Notes: generated by a model not told the origin, from the letters alone. 64,000 nt of DNA from Streptomyces sp. CNH099 (GCA_000514715.1 AZWL01000025.1:1-64000), one strand, 5' to 3'. Shown: positions 49,077-58,373, numbered from the stretch's first letter. Program-made: numbers and translations.

Positions 49077-51155
49077 ATGTCCCAGAGCGCCGGCGCGCCA
49101 CCGGCGGCGGAGGTGCCGGGGCAGGGCCTCCCGCGCCGCACCGTGCTGCTGTCGATGGCGGCGCTGCTCTCCGGGATGCTCCTCGCCGCCCTCGACCAGA
49201 CCATCGTCGCCACCGCCCTGCCGACGATCGTCAGCGACCTCGGCGGCATCGAACACCTGTCGTGGGTGGTCACGGCGTACCTCCTCGCCGCCACCGCCGG
49301 CACCCCGCTCTGGGGCAAACTGGGCGACCAGTACGGCCGGAAAAAGCTCTTCCAGACGGCCATCGTCATTTTCCTCGCCGGCTCCGCACTCTGCGGCATC
49401 GCGCAGGACATGGGCCAGCTCATCGGCTTCCGCGCGCTCCAGGGCGTGGGCGGCGGCGGGCTGATGTCGCTGGCGATGGCGATCGTCGGGGACATCGTGC
49501 CGCCCCGCGAACGCGGCCGGTACCAGGGCCTGTTCGGCGCGGTCTTCGGCGCCACCAGCGTCCTCGGCCCGCTCCTCGGCGGCATCTTCACCCAGCATCT
49601 CAGCTGGCGCTGGGTGTTCTACATCAACCTGCCCATCGGCCTCGCCGCGCTCGTCGTCATCGCCGTCGTGCTGCACATCCCGCGCCGCACCACCAGGCAC
49701 CGCATCGACTACCTCGGCACCGCCCTCGTCGCCTCCTTCGCCATCTGCCTGGTCGGCGTCGCCTCCCTCGGCGGTACGACCTGGGCGTGGGACTCCTGGC
49801 AGGTGGCCGCCGCCGGGCTGCTGGCGGTCGCGCTGCTCACCGCGTTCGTGCAGGTGGAGCGGCGGGCGGCGGAGCCCGTCATCCCGCCGCAGCTCTTCGG
49901 CATCCGCACGTTCACGCTCTGCTCGGTGATCGGGTTCGTCGTCGGCTTCGCGATGTTCGGTGCGATGACGTACCTGCCGACCTTCCTGCAGGTCGTACGC
50001 GGCGTCTCCCCGACCAGCTCCGGCGTGCACATGCTGCCGATGGTCGCCGGCATGCTCATCGCCTCCACCGGCTCCGGCCAGCTCATCAGCCGCACCGGCC
50101 GCTGGAAGGTCTTCCCGGTGCTGGGCACCGCGGTCACCACCGTCGGCCTGCTCCTGCTGCACCGCCTGCGCGCCGGCACGGGCACCTGGGAGCTGAGCGG
50201 CTCCTTCTTCGTCTTCGGCTTCGGCCTGGGCCTGGTCATCCAGGTGCTCGTGCTGGCCGTGCAGAACGCCGTCTCGTACCGCGACCTGGGCGTCGCCACC
50301 TCCGGCGCCACCTTCTTCCGCTCCATCGGCGCCTCGTTCGGCGTCGCCGTCTTCGGCACGGTCTTCACCGCCCGGCTGGGCGACAAGCTGGACGCCGAGC
50401 TGCGCGGCGTGCCGCTGCCGCCGGGGCTGAGCCTCGACACGCTGGAGTCCGACCCGCGCGCCATCGCCCGGCTGCCGCCCTCGCTGCGGCCGGAGGTGGT
50501 GGACGCGTATTCGACGTCGATCACGGACGTCTTCCTCTACGCCGCGCCCGTCGCGCTGCTCGCCTTCGTCGTCGCGCTGTTCCTGCGCGAGGACCCGCTG
50601 CGCGGGACCGTCACCGTGCCGGACGGCAGCGAGACGGTGGCCACCCACCCGGTGGAGCGCTCGCCGCGCGACGAGGTGTGCCGCGCGCTGAGCGCGCTCA
50701 GCACCCGGGAGGGACGGCGGGAGCTGTACGCGGACATCACGCGGCGGGCGGGCCTGGACCTGCGGCCGGCATCGAGCTGGCTGCTGCTGCGCATCCACCG
50801 CCACGGGTCGGCGGAGCCGGTGGACCTGGCGGAGCGTACGGGGCTGCCGCTGCCGGTGATCTCGGCGGGGGCGCGGGAGCTTGAGGAGCGGCGGCTCGCG
50901 CGGCGCGAGGGGATGCCGCTGGTCTGTACGGAGGAGGGCGCGCGGCTCGCCGGGCGGCTGGCGGCGGCGCGGCGGGCGGCGCTGGCGGAGCTGCTGGGCG
51001 ACTGGTGGACACCGGACCGGCCGACGGATCTGACGGAGCTGGTGGCGGAGTTGTCGGCGGAGATGTGCGGGTCGGACGAGGAGGCGCCGGACGGGGATGC
51101 GGTGGAGAAGGGCCCGCCCGGCCACGGCCCCGTCCCCGGCTCGGGCTCGGGCTAG
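49077..51155 (+). CDS. MFS drug transporter fused to a MarR-like C-terminal domain
   Basis: 692-aa protein. About 20-510 is a 14-helix DHA2 transporter (DQTIVATALPTIVSDLGG in TM1, GKLGDQYGRKKLF as motif A, antiporter motif GPLLGGIFTQHLSWRWVFYI). About 535-680 is cytoplasmic and MarR-like with a winged-helix pattern (ASSWLLLRIHRHGSAEPVDL, AERTGLPLPVISAGARELEE, RRLARREGMPLVCTEEGARL). The tail is Asp/Glu/Gly-rich. ATG 49077 is preceded by GAGGGAG. The domain might sense substrate and gate transport or act in transcription; such fusions occur in Streptomyces but their function is open. Confidence 0.87.
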   Translation: MSQSAGAPPAAEVPGQGLPRRTVLLSMAALLSGMLLAALDQTIVATALPTIVSDLGGIEHLSWVVTAYLLAATAGTPLWGKLGDQYGRKKLFQTAIVIFLAGSALCGIAQDMGQLIGFRALQGVGGGGLMSLAMAIVGDIVPPRERGRYQGLFGAVFGATSVLGPLLGGIFTQHLSWRWVFYINLPIGLAALVVIAVVLHIPRRTTRHRIDYLGTALVASFAICLVGVASLGGTTWAWDSWQVAAAGLLAVALLTAFVQVERRAAEPVIPPQLFGIRTFTLCSVIGFVVGFAMFGAMTYLPTFLQVVRGVSPTSSGVHMLPMVAGMLIASTGSGQLISRTGRWKVFPVLGTAVTTVGLLLLHRLRAGTGTWELSGSFFVFGFGLGLVIQVLVLAVQNAVSYRDLGVATSGATFFRSIGASFGVAVFGTVFTARLGDKLDAELRGVPLPPGLSLDTLESDPRAIARLPPSLRPEVVDAYSTSITDVFLYAAPVALLAFVVALFLREDPLRGTVTVPDGSETVATHPVERSPRDEVCRALSALSTREGRRELYADITRRAGLDLRPASSWLLLRIHRHGSAEPVDLAERTGLPLPVISAGARELEERRLARREGMPLVCTEEGARLAGRLAAARRAALAELLGDWWTPDRPTDLTELVAELSAEMCGSDEEAPDGDAVEKGPPGHGPVPGSGSG

Positions 51156-51365
51156 CTCCCCGGACGCGCTCCCGGACGGGGTCCCCGACCGGGCCGGGGC
51201 CGCGGGACAGCAGGTGAGCGGTTGCTCTGGAGTGATGCGGGTTACATCTGGTCCCCCGTGCGATTTCCCCTGATGCGCCAGGCGTACGCTGTCATCCGCC
51301 CGGCGCTCCGGCCCGCGGCAGCCGACCCGGACGACGACCGGGAGACGACGGGGAACAGGGGAACA

Positions 51366-52016
51366 GTGGAGTTTGTGGGGTCACTGAGCGGTACCCCGTG
51401 GATGTACGCGCTCGTTGCCACCTCGGTGCTCCTCGACGTCTTCCTGCCGCTGCTGCCCAGCGGCGCGCTGGTGATAATGGCCGCCACCGCCGCGGCCGGC
51501 ACCACCACCGCAGCCGACGCCGTACGCAACGGCGCCACCCTGCCCGCCGCCGACCACCTCGTCGAGCTGCTGGCCCTGATGCTCTGCGCCGCGACCGCCT
51601 CCGTCCTCGGCGACATGCTCGCGTTCCGGCTGGCCAGCAGGGGCCGCGACAAGTTCGCCAACTCCCGCTACCTGGTCCGCGCGCAGGAGCGCCTCGGCCA
51701 CCACCTCAGCGGCCGGCGCGGCGGCGGAATCGTCGTGCTGGCCCGGTTCGCGCCCGCGGGGCGCAGCGTGGTCAGCCTGGGCGCGGGGGCGGCGCACCGG
51801 CAGGCACGGGAGTTCCTGCCGTGGTCCGCGCTCGCCGGGCTGCTGTGGGCCGCGTACGGCGTGACGCTGGGGTACTTCGGCAGCCGCTGGCTGGGCGCGG
51901 GCTGGCTGGCCACGGGCGTCTCGGTGCTGGCGCTCTTCGCCGCCGGGCTCGGCGCCGCGTACCTGGTCCGCAGGCCGCGGCCGCAACCGACCGGCTCCGG
52001 CTCGGGCTCCGACTGA
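51366..52016 (+). CDS. DedA/VTT-domain membrane protein
   Basis: 216-aa DedA-like protein. The VTT/SNARE-associated core includes LDVFLPLLPSGALVIMAATA, DMLAFRLASRGRDKF, and GIVVLARFAPAGRSVVSLGA with the conserved R-F-x-P-x-x-R signature, then two terminal helices. DedA proteins flip phospholipids or undecaprenyl phosphate. The start is GTG 51366 (VEFVGSLSGTPWMY) after a G/A-rich SD; an upstream frame to 51222 lacks support. The 3' end coincides with the first unit of a 19-bp tandem repeat (52004-52097). Confidence 0.82.
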   Translation: MEFVGSLSGTPWMYALVATSVLLDVFLPLLPSGALVIMAATAAAGTTTAADAVRNGATLPAADHLVELLALMLCAATASVLGDMLAFRLASRGRDKFANSRYLVRAQERLGHHLSGRRGGGIVVLARFAPAGRSVVSLGAGAAHRQAREFLPWSALAGLLWAAYGVTLGYFGSRWLGAGWLATGVSVLALFAAGLGAAYLVRRPRPQPTGSGSGSD

Positions 52017-52097
52017 GAACCGAGGGCTCCGGCTGAGAAGCGGGGCTCCGGCTGAGAAACCGGGCTCCGGCTCAGAAGCCGGGCTCCGGGTCAGACC
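52004..52097. repeat. 19-bp tandem repeat spanning the dedA stop
   Basis: Units at 52004-52023 (20 bp, includes the dedA stop), 52024-52042, 52043-52061, 52062-52080 and a partial unit at 52081-52097; consensus GGGCTCCGGCTGAGAAGCC. All units are head to tail without spacers. Confidence 0.75.
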
Positions 52098-52187
52098 GGC
52101 TGCCTGCCGAATCGGACCGGCCGAGCACCGGCCGCAACCCGCTGCCGACCCGGGCCGCCCGTCCCGTCTCCCCGCGGAGATCCCCGC

Positions 52188-53156
52188 TCAGCCGCGCAGG
52201 TAGTCCGCCACCTCGTCCGCGACCGCCCGGCTGTACCGCTCCAGCCCCGGGGACCTGGCCGGGCACGGCCGCCCGCCCTCCGGCGTCGGCGCGAGGCAGA
52301 AGTGCAACGGGTCGTCGTCGCGGTGCAGCTGCGCGGTGTCGCCGGGGCCGGTGCACAGGCCGGCGGTGCGCCGCTCGTGGTCGTTACACGGCAGGTACTG
52401 CGTCCACCGCCCGTCGTCCCCGCGCAGCTCGCGGCCGCCGTCGGCCAGCAGGTCGCCGGAGTTCTCGGCCTGCTGCTCGTAGAGGGCGTTGACCTGCTCG
52501 ATCCGGTCGGGGTGCAGAGCGTCGGGCGGCTGCTGCACCCACACGAGCCGGGGCCGCGGCACGTCCGCCTCGCGCGCGGCGTCGGCGATCTGCCCGGTCA
52601 GCGCGCGCATGTCCGCGGCGTAGCGCTCGTAGTACTCGGGCGTCCCCCACTCGACGCCCTCCATGCAGGGCGTGTAGCCCCAGGTGTTGCCCCAGAACTG
52701 GAGCACGATCACGCCCGGTTCGCGCTCCTTCACCAGGGCCGCGGCCTTGTTCTCGGCCGCGACGAGCGAGCGCCCGGGGCGGCCCTGGAGGTAGTCGCAG
52801 ACGGTCACGCCGGCGACCGGTTCGCTGGTGTACGCGTCGACGCGGTCCGAGCGCTCCAGCCGGTCGCCGAGGATGTCCTGCGCCTCCATGGCGAGGGAGT
52901 CGCCGAGGTAGAGCACGTCCTGCGGCTCCCGCGGCGCCGTGCCGCCGCCCCCGCCGCCGCTCTCCGCACCGGAGGAGGGGGACGGCGAGTCCGGGGCCGG
53001 GTCGGGCGAGGCGGGCTGGGCACGGCCCGGGGCCTGGTTCCGTACCGCCTCGTCCACGGGGTCGCCGTCGTCGGACCGCGACACCGCGCCCCAGCCGACG
53101 GCCACGGCCACCAGCAGCGCGGCGAGCACGGGCGCCGCCCAGCGCTTCGCGTCCAT
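52188..53156 (-). CDS. Secreted SGNH-type hydrolase
   Basis: 322-aa protein with an N-terminal signal peptide or anchor (about 5-25), a Pro/Ser/Gly linker to about 75, and an SGNH/GDSL-like domain. The GDSLAME block carries the nucleophile Ser, WGNTWGY gives an oxyanion Asn, and DDPLHFC near the C terminus provides the Asp/His pair. Cys residues around the active site suggest disulfides. Related proteins act as acyl-esterases on wall polymers. ATG 53156 gives MDAKRWAAPVLAAL. Confidence 0.78.
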   Translation of the reverse strand: MDAKRWAAPVLAALLVAVAVGWGAVSRSDDGDPVDEAVRNQAPGRAQPASPDPAPDSPSPSSGAESGGGGGGTAPREPQDVLYLGDSLAMEAQDILGDRLERSDRVDAYTSEPVAGVTVCDYLQGRPGRSLVAAENKAAALVKEREPGVIVLQFWGNTWGYTPCMEGVEWGTPEYYERYAADMRALTGQIADAAREADVPRPRLVWVQQPPDALHPDRIEQVNALYEQQAENSGDLLADGGRELRGDDGRWTQYLPCNDHERRTAGLCTGPGDTAQLHRDDDPLHFCLAPTPEGGRPCPARSPGLERYSRAVADEVADYLRG

Positions 53157-53296
53157 CCGATCCTCCGGTCGTCCGGGCAACTGGCCAGTAGGGTACGGAG
53201 CCTAGTGCGCCCGGGTCGAGGTCTCCGCCCGTTCCCCGCGGGCGGTTGCGGGCCGCCTCGGGCCGCGCGGGCGTGGCGGAGGACGGTTGTCGGCGG

Positions 53297-54280
53297 TCAG
53301 GCGTCCGCCCCGTAGCGGGCGGCCACCGCGCCGTACGCCTCCTTCTTCTCCCACCGCTCCGTCTCGCCCTCCGCGAACCGGACCACGCCGAAGCCGGCCA
53401 TGTCCAGGTCGTGCCGCGGGTCGTCCGGGGCGTGCGGGAAGTCCCGCATGGCGAAGGTGAAGACGAAGCAGCCGTGGATGCCGTGCTCGGCGTACAGGTC
53501 GATGAGTTCGGTCAGGTACGCCGCCTGGGTGCCCTCGTCGCGCACGTGCCCCTTGCGCACCTTCGGCTTGTCCGCGAACCACTGCACGATCCTGAACGAC
53601 CCCGGTCCGCGCCGTTCCGCGCCCACGTGCGCCCCGCAGCCGAACTCGGTGACGACCAGCGGCTTGCCCTGCTCCTCCGCCGTGCGCCGCCGGGCGTCGA
53701 GGCCGCGCTCGTAGGCGGCCGTGTCGGTGCCCATGCGGTAGTAGTTGACGCCGACGACGTCGAAATCGGTCCAGTCGACGTCCTCCCAGTAGCCCGCCCC
53801 GTAGGTGATCGGGCCGTCGAAGACGCCGCGCGCGGTCGCGAGGGCGTCGGCGAGGAGCGGGCGGAGCTTGCGGGTGATCCGGCGGTCGAAGAACCGCCGC
53901 CAGCGCACCAGCACCTGCAACCGCACGAACACCCGCGGCCCCGGCAGCATGCCGCGCTGGGTGAGGGAGAACTCGGTGCCCACGAGCAGCGTCACCCGCC
54001 CCGGGTACGCGGCCCGCAGCTTCTCGGCGGCGGCGCCCGTCTCGGCGAGGTGGGCGTGCAGTTCGGCGCGGGGGCGGTCGGCCAGGTAGGGGCGCACGTA
54101 GACGTCGAGCCCGGCCTCCAGCGCGATCCGCGCGGCCTCCGTCTGCGCGGCCACGTCGGTGCCGATGAGCATGACGGTGGTGCAGTGCAGCTCGTCGCGG
54201 ATGGCGCGCATGTCGGCGCGTACGGTGTCGGCACCGGTCTCGCCCGTGACGTACGAGATGCCTCTGACGGTCAGGCTCAT
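53297..54280 (-). CDS. TIM-barrel, glycoside-hydrolase-like protein
   Basis: 327-aa protein resembling cytosolic GH-A type barrels: LTVRGISYVTGETG, TVMLIGTD, GLDVYVRPYLADRPRAELHA, LVGTEFSLTQRGMLPGPRVF (acid/base Glu candidate), DVVGVNYYRMGTD, LVVTEFGCGAHVGAE (nucleophile Glu candidate) and GCFVFTFAMRD. There is no signal peptide. Homologues are sometimes annotated as abortive infection proteins, without proof known to me. ATG 54280 is preferred over upstream in-frame starts. Divergent from the decarboxylase gene. Confidence 0.75.
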   Translation of the reverse strand: MSLTVRGISYVTGETGADTVRADMRAIRDELHCTTVMLIGTDVAAQTEAARIALEAGLDVYVRPYLADRPRAELHAHLAETGAAAEKLRAAYPGRVTLLVGTEFSLTQRGMLPGPRVFVRLQVLVRWRRFFDRRITRKLRPLLADALATARGVFDGPITYGAGYWEDVDWTDFDVVGVNYYRMGTDTAAYERGLDARRRTAEEQGKPLVVTEFGCGAHVGAERRGPGSFRIVQWFADKPKVRKGHVRDEGTQAAYLTELIDLYAEHGIHGCFVFTFAMRDFPHAPDDPRHDLDMAGFGVVRFAEGETERWEKKEAYGAVAARYGADA

Positions 54281-54546
54281 GCCGACCATGGTGGCGCACG
54301 CCGAAGGCCGCGTTGTCACCGAGGCCGATATCCGGACGGGGCGCCCGCGCAGAGGTCCAGCAGAGGTCCAGTGGGGTGGAAGTGGCCACGGACCGGAGCG
54401 GGTGCGGGCCCGTAGCGTACGTGGACGGTCGCCGGCCGGCGACCGCGTCGCCGCAGGTCGCAGCGGGGTTGCCCGCGCGCCGCCGCCGTCCGCCCGCCGC
54501 CGTCCGTCCGCCCGCCGCGCTTTCGCCGTACGACAAGGAGGCCCCC

Positions 54547-55950
54547 GTGCACCCCGCCCTCGCCGCCGACCTCGACCGCTTCGACCAGCTCCTCGACGCC
54601 GCCCGCGCCCGCGCCGGCGCCGCGCTCCGCGGGCTCGCCGAGCGCCCGGTCGCCGCCCCCGCGCCGGGCGCGCCCGGTCCGTACGAGCCGCTGCCCGAGC
54701 GCGGCCGCGGCGGCGCCGCCGCGCTCGCGCGCTTCGGGGAGCGCTGGGAGCCGGGCTTCTCAGGCAGCGCGGGGCCGCGCTACCTCGGGTTCGTGACCGG
54801 CGGCGCGACGCCGGCGGCCGTGGCGGGCGACTGGCTGGTGGGCGCGTACGACCAGAACGCGGCGGCCGGCGGCGACTCCGCGGCCACCGACCTGGAGCGG
54901 GAGACGGTGGGCTGGCTGCGGGAGCTGTTCGGGCTGGGGCCGGAGCACACGGGCGCGTTCGTGTCCGGGGCGACCATGTCGAACGTCGCGGGTCTTGCCG
55001 TGGCCCGGGAGTGGCTGGGCGAGCGGCTCGGCGTCTCGGTCGCGGACGCCGGGGCCGGGGCGCTGGGCGAGGTCACGGTCCTGTCGGGGGCGGCGCACTC
55101 CAGCGTCTCCAAGGCGCTGTCGCTCCTCGGGCTCGGCCGCGACGCGCTGCGCGAGGTGCCGCTGCTGCCCGGGCGGGAGGCGGTGGACGTCGACGCGCTG
55201 GCCGACGCGCTGGCGGAGCTGGGCGGCCGGCCGGCGGTCGTCGTGGCGAACAGCGGCACGGTCAACACCGTCGACTTCGACGACCTGCGGGCCGTCGCGG
55301 CGCTGCGCGGGCGGTTCCCGTTCTGGCTGCACGTGGACGCCGCGTTCGGCGCGTTCGCGGCGCTGTCGCCGGCGCACGCGCACCTGGTGGCCGGGCTGGA
55401 CGCGGCCGACTCGGTCTGCGTGGACCTGCACAAGTGGCTCAACGTCCCGTACGACGCGGCCGTGCAGTTCACCCGCCGGCAGGACCTGCAGCTGCGGGTC
55501 TTCCGCAACACCGCCGCGTACCTGGCGCAGCCGGGCGACGACCCGGACTTCGTCCACCTGACGCCGGAGAACTCCCGCCGGCTGCGCGCCCTGCCGGCGT
55601 GGCTGACGCTGGCGGCGTACGGGCGCGAGGGCCACCGGGAGGTGGTGGAGCGGAACGTCGCGCTGGCGCGGCGGTTCGGCGAGCGGCTGGAGAGCGCGGC
55701 GGGCGGCGCGCTGCGGCTGCTGGCGCCGGTGCGGCTGAACGTCGTGTGCTTCACGCTGGCGGCGGAGCCGACGCGGGAGCGGGTGGCCGCGGTGGCGGCG
55801 GCGGCCGCGGCCGGCGGGGAGGTGGTCGTGACGCCGACGGTGTACGGGGGGACGCACGGGCTGCGGGCGGCGTTCAGCAACTGGCGGACGGGGCCGGAGG
55901 ACGTGGACCGGGCGGTGGACGCGCTGGTGGCGGCGGCGCGGGGGGTGTAG
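54547..55950 (+). CDS. PLP-dependent group II decarboxylase
   Basis: 467-aa PLP enzyme of the aromatic-L-amino-acid/glutamate decarboxylase group. The N-terminal GPRYLGFVTGGATPAAVAGDWL block, FVSGATMSNVAGLAVAREW, the His in GAAHSSVSKAL that stacks on PLP, the Asp of LHVDAAFGAF and the Schiff-base Lys in CVDLHKWLNVPYD are all present. The substrate could be an aromatic or acidic amino acid. GTG 54547 follows AAGGAGG (54535-54541). Stands alone. Confidence 0.88.
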   Translation: MHPALAADLDRFDQLLDAARARAGAALRGLAERPVAAPAPGAPGPYEPLPERGRGGAAALARFGERWEPGFSGSAGPRYLGFVTGGATPAAVAGDWLVGAYDQNAAAGGDSAATDLERETVGWLRELFGLGPEHTGAFVSGATMSNVAGLAVAREWLGERLGVSVADAGAGALGEVTVLSGAAHSSVSKALSLLGLGRDALREVPLLPGREAVDVDALADALAELGGRPAVVVANSGTVNTVDFDDLRAVAALRGRFPFWLHVDAAFGAFAALSPAHAHLVAGLDAADSVCVDLHKWLNVPYDAAVQFTRRQDLQLRVFRNTAAYLAQPGDDPDFVHLTPENSRRLRALPAWLTLAAYGREGHREVVERNVALARRFGERLESAAGGALRLLAPVRLNVVCFTLAAEPTRERVAAVAAAAAAGGEVVVTPTVYGGTHGLRAAFSNWRTGPEDVDRAVDALVAAARGV

Positions 55951-56083
55951 CGGGCGGTGCGGGTACGCGGCCGGGGGGTGGCCCGTAGGACCGGCGTGCG
56001 GCACCCGAGACGCGGGGGCGGCGGTGGCGGGGCGGACGTCCGCACGGCCGGCGCGCGCACGGTGCCCGAGCCGTCCGGCTCCC

Positions 56084-56845
56084 TCACCCCGTCGCCGCGC
56101 CCACCTCCACCGTCGTCCCCGGCCGCGCCACCCCCACCTCGCCGCCGAACCCCCGGCGCGCCGCGGAGACCGCCGCGTGCGCGTCGCCGCCCGGCCACAG
56201 GTGCGTCAGCAGCAGCCGCCCGGTCCCGGCGCGCGCCGCGTGCCCGCCCGCCTGCCGCGCGCTGGACAGGTACGGGGCGTCCTCGGCGGGCACCTCCTCC
56301 GGGTACGTGGCCTCCGCGAGGAACAGGTCCGCCGCGTCCGCGAGTTCGGCGAGCGCCGGGCTGGGGCCGGTGTCGCCGGTGTACGCGAGGACGCGGCCGG
56401 CCGTGGTCAGCCGCAGCCCGGCGTTGGGGACGTGGTGCGGCAGCTCCCGGGTGCCGACGCGGAACGGGCCGGAGGTGAACTCCGGCTCCGTCGCCGGGTC
56501 GAAGGCGCGCAGCTCGTACGCGCCCCGCAGCATCCCCGGGCGGTCCAGCGCCAGCACCGCGTCCAGCGCACCGGCGGGGGCGTACAGCGGCAGCGGCGGC
56601 GCCGGCGCGTCGGCCAGCGCGCGGGCGCGCAGCAGGGGGTTGAGGTCGGCGCAGTGGTCGGGGTGCCCGTGGGTGACGACGACGGCGTCGACGTCGCCGG
56701 GGCGCAGGTGCCGGAGCAGCCGCGGCATGACCGCGTACCCGGGGTCGAGCAGCAGCCGGTGGCCGTCGTGCTCGACGAGGTAGCCGCTGCAGGCGGCGTC
56801 CGCGGTGGGCCATGCCCCGCAGCCGCCGAGCACGGTGAGCTTCAT
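56084..56845 (-). CDS. Metallo-beta-lactamase-fold hydrolase (RNase Z-like)
   Basis: 253-aa MBL-fold protein with the metal motif THGHPDHCAD (H-x-H-x-D-H), TGDTGPSPAL and ELPHHVPNAG, plus a C-terminal His in LLLTHLWPGGD. It resembles RNase Z/phosphodiesterase-like MBLs of actinobacteria; the substrate is unknown. ATG 56845 follows GGAGGAA. Single gene between a convergent decarboxylase and a small membrane-protein pair. Confidence 0.87.
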   Translation of the reverse strand: MKLTVLGGCGAWPTADAACSGYLVEHDGHRLLLDPGYAVMPRLLRHLRPGDVDAVVVTHGHPDHCADLNPLLRARALADAPAPPLPLYAPAGALDAVLALDRPGMLRGAYELRAFDPATEPEFTSGPFRVGTRELPHHVPNAGLRLTTAGRVLAYTGDTGPSPALAELADAADLFLAEATYPEEVPAEDAPYLSSARQAGGHAARAGTGRLLLTHLWPGGDAHAAVSAARRGFGGEVGVARPGTTVEVGAATG

Positions 56846-56927
56846 GTGGTTCCTCCGGTGCGGACGGGGACGCCGTCGCCCCCGTCCGCCACCGTAGCGA
56901 CCGGGCACGCCGCCGGCCCGGCCGGCC

Positions 56928-57134
56928 TCACCAGGCGATGTGCACGAGGAACCAGCCGGCGAAGCCCACCCAGACCGCGACGAAGACCGCCTTGCCCACC
57001 GGGGTGCGCACCCGGAACCACGCCCGGGTCCGCTCCGAGAGGGTGTCGCCCTCCTTCGGGGTCCGCAGCGCGACGATCTCCACCACGGCGCCGAGGGCGA
57101 GCAGCCCGCCCCAGATCCAGTCGGCCCCGCTCAC
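56928..57134 (-). CDS. Small two-helix membrane protein
   Basis: 68-aa protein: GADWIWGGLLALGAVVEIVA forms helix 1 and VGKAVFVAVWVGFAGWFLVH helix 2, separated by a charged loop (LRTPKEGDTLSERTRAWFRVR). GTG 57134 overlaps the previous stop (GTGA), so it is coupled to the gene at 57131. Size and topology fit a phage holin-like protein, but this cannot be proven. Confidence 0.65.
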   Translation of the reverse strand: MSGADWIWGGLLALGAVVEIVALRTPKEGDTLSERTRAWFRVRTPVGKAVFVAVWVGFAGWFLVHIAW

Positions 57135-57460
57135 GCGGGCCGCCCCTCGGCGGCGTCGGGCGGCGGAGCGGCCGACGCGGCAGGCACAGCCCGGGCCGCG
57201 TCCGCCCGCGCCGGGTACTCGGGCGGCCGGGCCCAGCCCAGCAGCACGCCGGCGACGAGCCGCAGCGGCTTCCACTCCTGCCTGGCCGCCCACTCCTCCA
57301 GCGCCCGGAACACCGCATAGTAGACGGCGGTGACGAGCGCGGTGACCCCCGCGGTCACGGTCGTGGAGTCGGCGTCCACGCCGAATGCGCCGGCCGCGGT
57401 GACCACCCAGCCGACGAACAGCGGGACCAGGGTGCGTAACACAGAGATGTAGAGATTCAC
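57131..57460 (-). CDS. Small membrane protein, TTA at codon 8
   Basis: 109-aa protein with two helices (LVPLFVGWVVTAAGAFGV; TVTAGVTALVTAVYYAVFRAL) and a Pro/Ala-rich tail. It has the form of holin-like proteins found next to lysins in Streptomyces phages. GTG 57460 starts (M)NLYISVLRTL with TTA (57437-57439) as codon 8, so translation may depend on bldA. It is divergent from a GH25 lysin gene, and coupled to the 56928 gene. Confidence 0.65.
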   Translation of the reverse strand: MNLYISVLRTLVPLFVGWVVTAAGAFGVDADSTTVTAGVTALVTAVYYAVFRALEEWAARQEWKPLRLVAGVLLGWARPPEYPARADAARAVPAASAAPPPDAAEGRPA

Positions 57461-57698
57461 GGTCAGATCCCCCGATCTGCGGCCACCCGGGTAAAGCGGC
57501 CTTCTCGACCGTGAGATGCCCGCACAACGGTCCCCCGAACCACCACCTGAACCCCCTGTTCCGGATCAACTCCCCGGGCGTGCAAGATTCCACGGCGGTG
57601 CTTGCGCGGCGCCCGCATCGGGGATGAGGAGGGAGACGCAGGGAAAAGCACGAGGGATTCGGCCACCATCCCGTCCCACCCCCCACGCGAAGGGACGA

Positions 57699-58373
57699 AT
57701 GATGACCATCAAGGGCATCGACGTCAGTTCACACCAGTCCAGCAACTACCCCACGCGAGGCATGAACTTCGTCTTCGTCAAGGCGTCGGAAGGCCGCAGC
57801 TACGTCAACCCCAAGCAGGGCGCCCAGGCCGCGCACGGCCGCGAGGCGGGCCTGGTGCTGGGCTTCTACCACTTCCTGTGGCCCGGCAACATCACGGCCC
57901 AGGCCAGGTACTTCGTACAGAAGGCGAAGGAGAAGCCGGGCGACATGCTCGCCTGCGACTGGGAACACACGAGCGAGGGCACCGCCGCGAGCAACAAGGA
58001 GAAGGACGCCTTCATCCGCGAGGTGAAACGGCTCAGGCCGCGCCACAAGGTACTGCTCTACTGCAACCGCGACTTCTGGCTCAACCGCGACACCACCAGC
58101 TACGCCGGCGACGGCCTGTGGATCGCCCAGTACAACGGCAACCCGGGCCGCCCGGACATCCAGGCGAAGTGGCGCTTCCACCAGTACACGTCGTCGCCGA
58201 TCGACACGAACATCGGCAAATTCGGCTCGCGGGCGGCGCTGCGGTCGTGGGCGCGGGAGAGGTTCGACGCGAAGCTCACGGAGGCGGAGGCGGTAGCGGC
58301 CGCGGAGGCCGAACACCCGCCCGCGACCGAGGACGGGGGCGGGAGCGGGGCCGAGGAGCCGATATCCACCTGA
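57699..58373 (+). CDS. GH25-type lysozyme/endolysin
   Basis: 224-aa GH25 muramidase. Motifs: KGIDVSSHQ, FVFVKASEGRSYVNP, GFYHFLWPG, and CDWEHTSEG with catalytic acidic residues. The C terminus is an Ala/Glu-rich, Pro-ending tail. There is no signal peptide, as in phage endolysins needing a holin. ATG 57699 or 57702 (MM) follows AAGGGA. Divergent from two small membrane proteins across 238 nt without other features. Confidence 0.87.
   Translation: MMTIKGIDVSSHQSSNYPTRGMNFVFVKASEGRSYVNPKQGAQAAHGREAGLVLGFYHFLWPGNITAQARYFVQKAKEKPGDMLACDWEHTSEGTAASNKEKDAFIREVKRLRPRHKVLLYCNRDFWLNRDTTSYAGDGLWIAQYNGNPGRPDIQAKWRFHQYTSSPIDTNIGKFGSRAALRSWARERFDAKLTEAEAVAAAEAEHPPATEDGGGSGAEEPIST

Noticed and set aside
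47606..50884. 1092-codon plus-strand frame over the zinc-ribbon gene and MFS-MarR
   Set aside because: Arg/Pro-rich composition typical of a wrong frame; the true MFS frame is another one.
52004..52097. Tandem repeats considered as a CRISPR array
   Set aside because: 19-bp units are directly adjacent with no unique spacers and no cas genes.
53297..54280. Naming the TIM-barrel gene an abortive-infection defence gene
   Set aside because: This label rests on automatic naming I recall for homologues; the sequence shows a glycosidase-like barrel and there are no defence neighbours.
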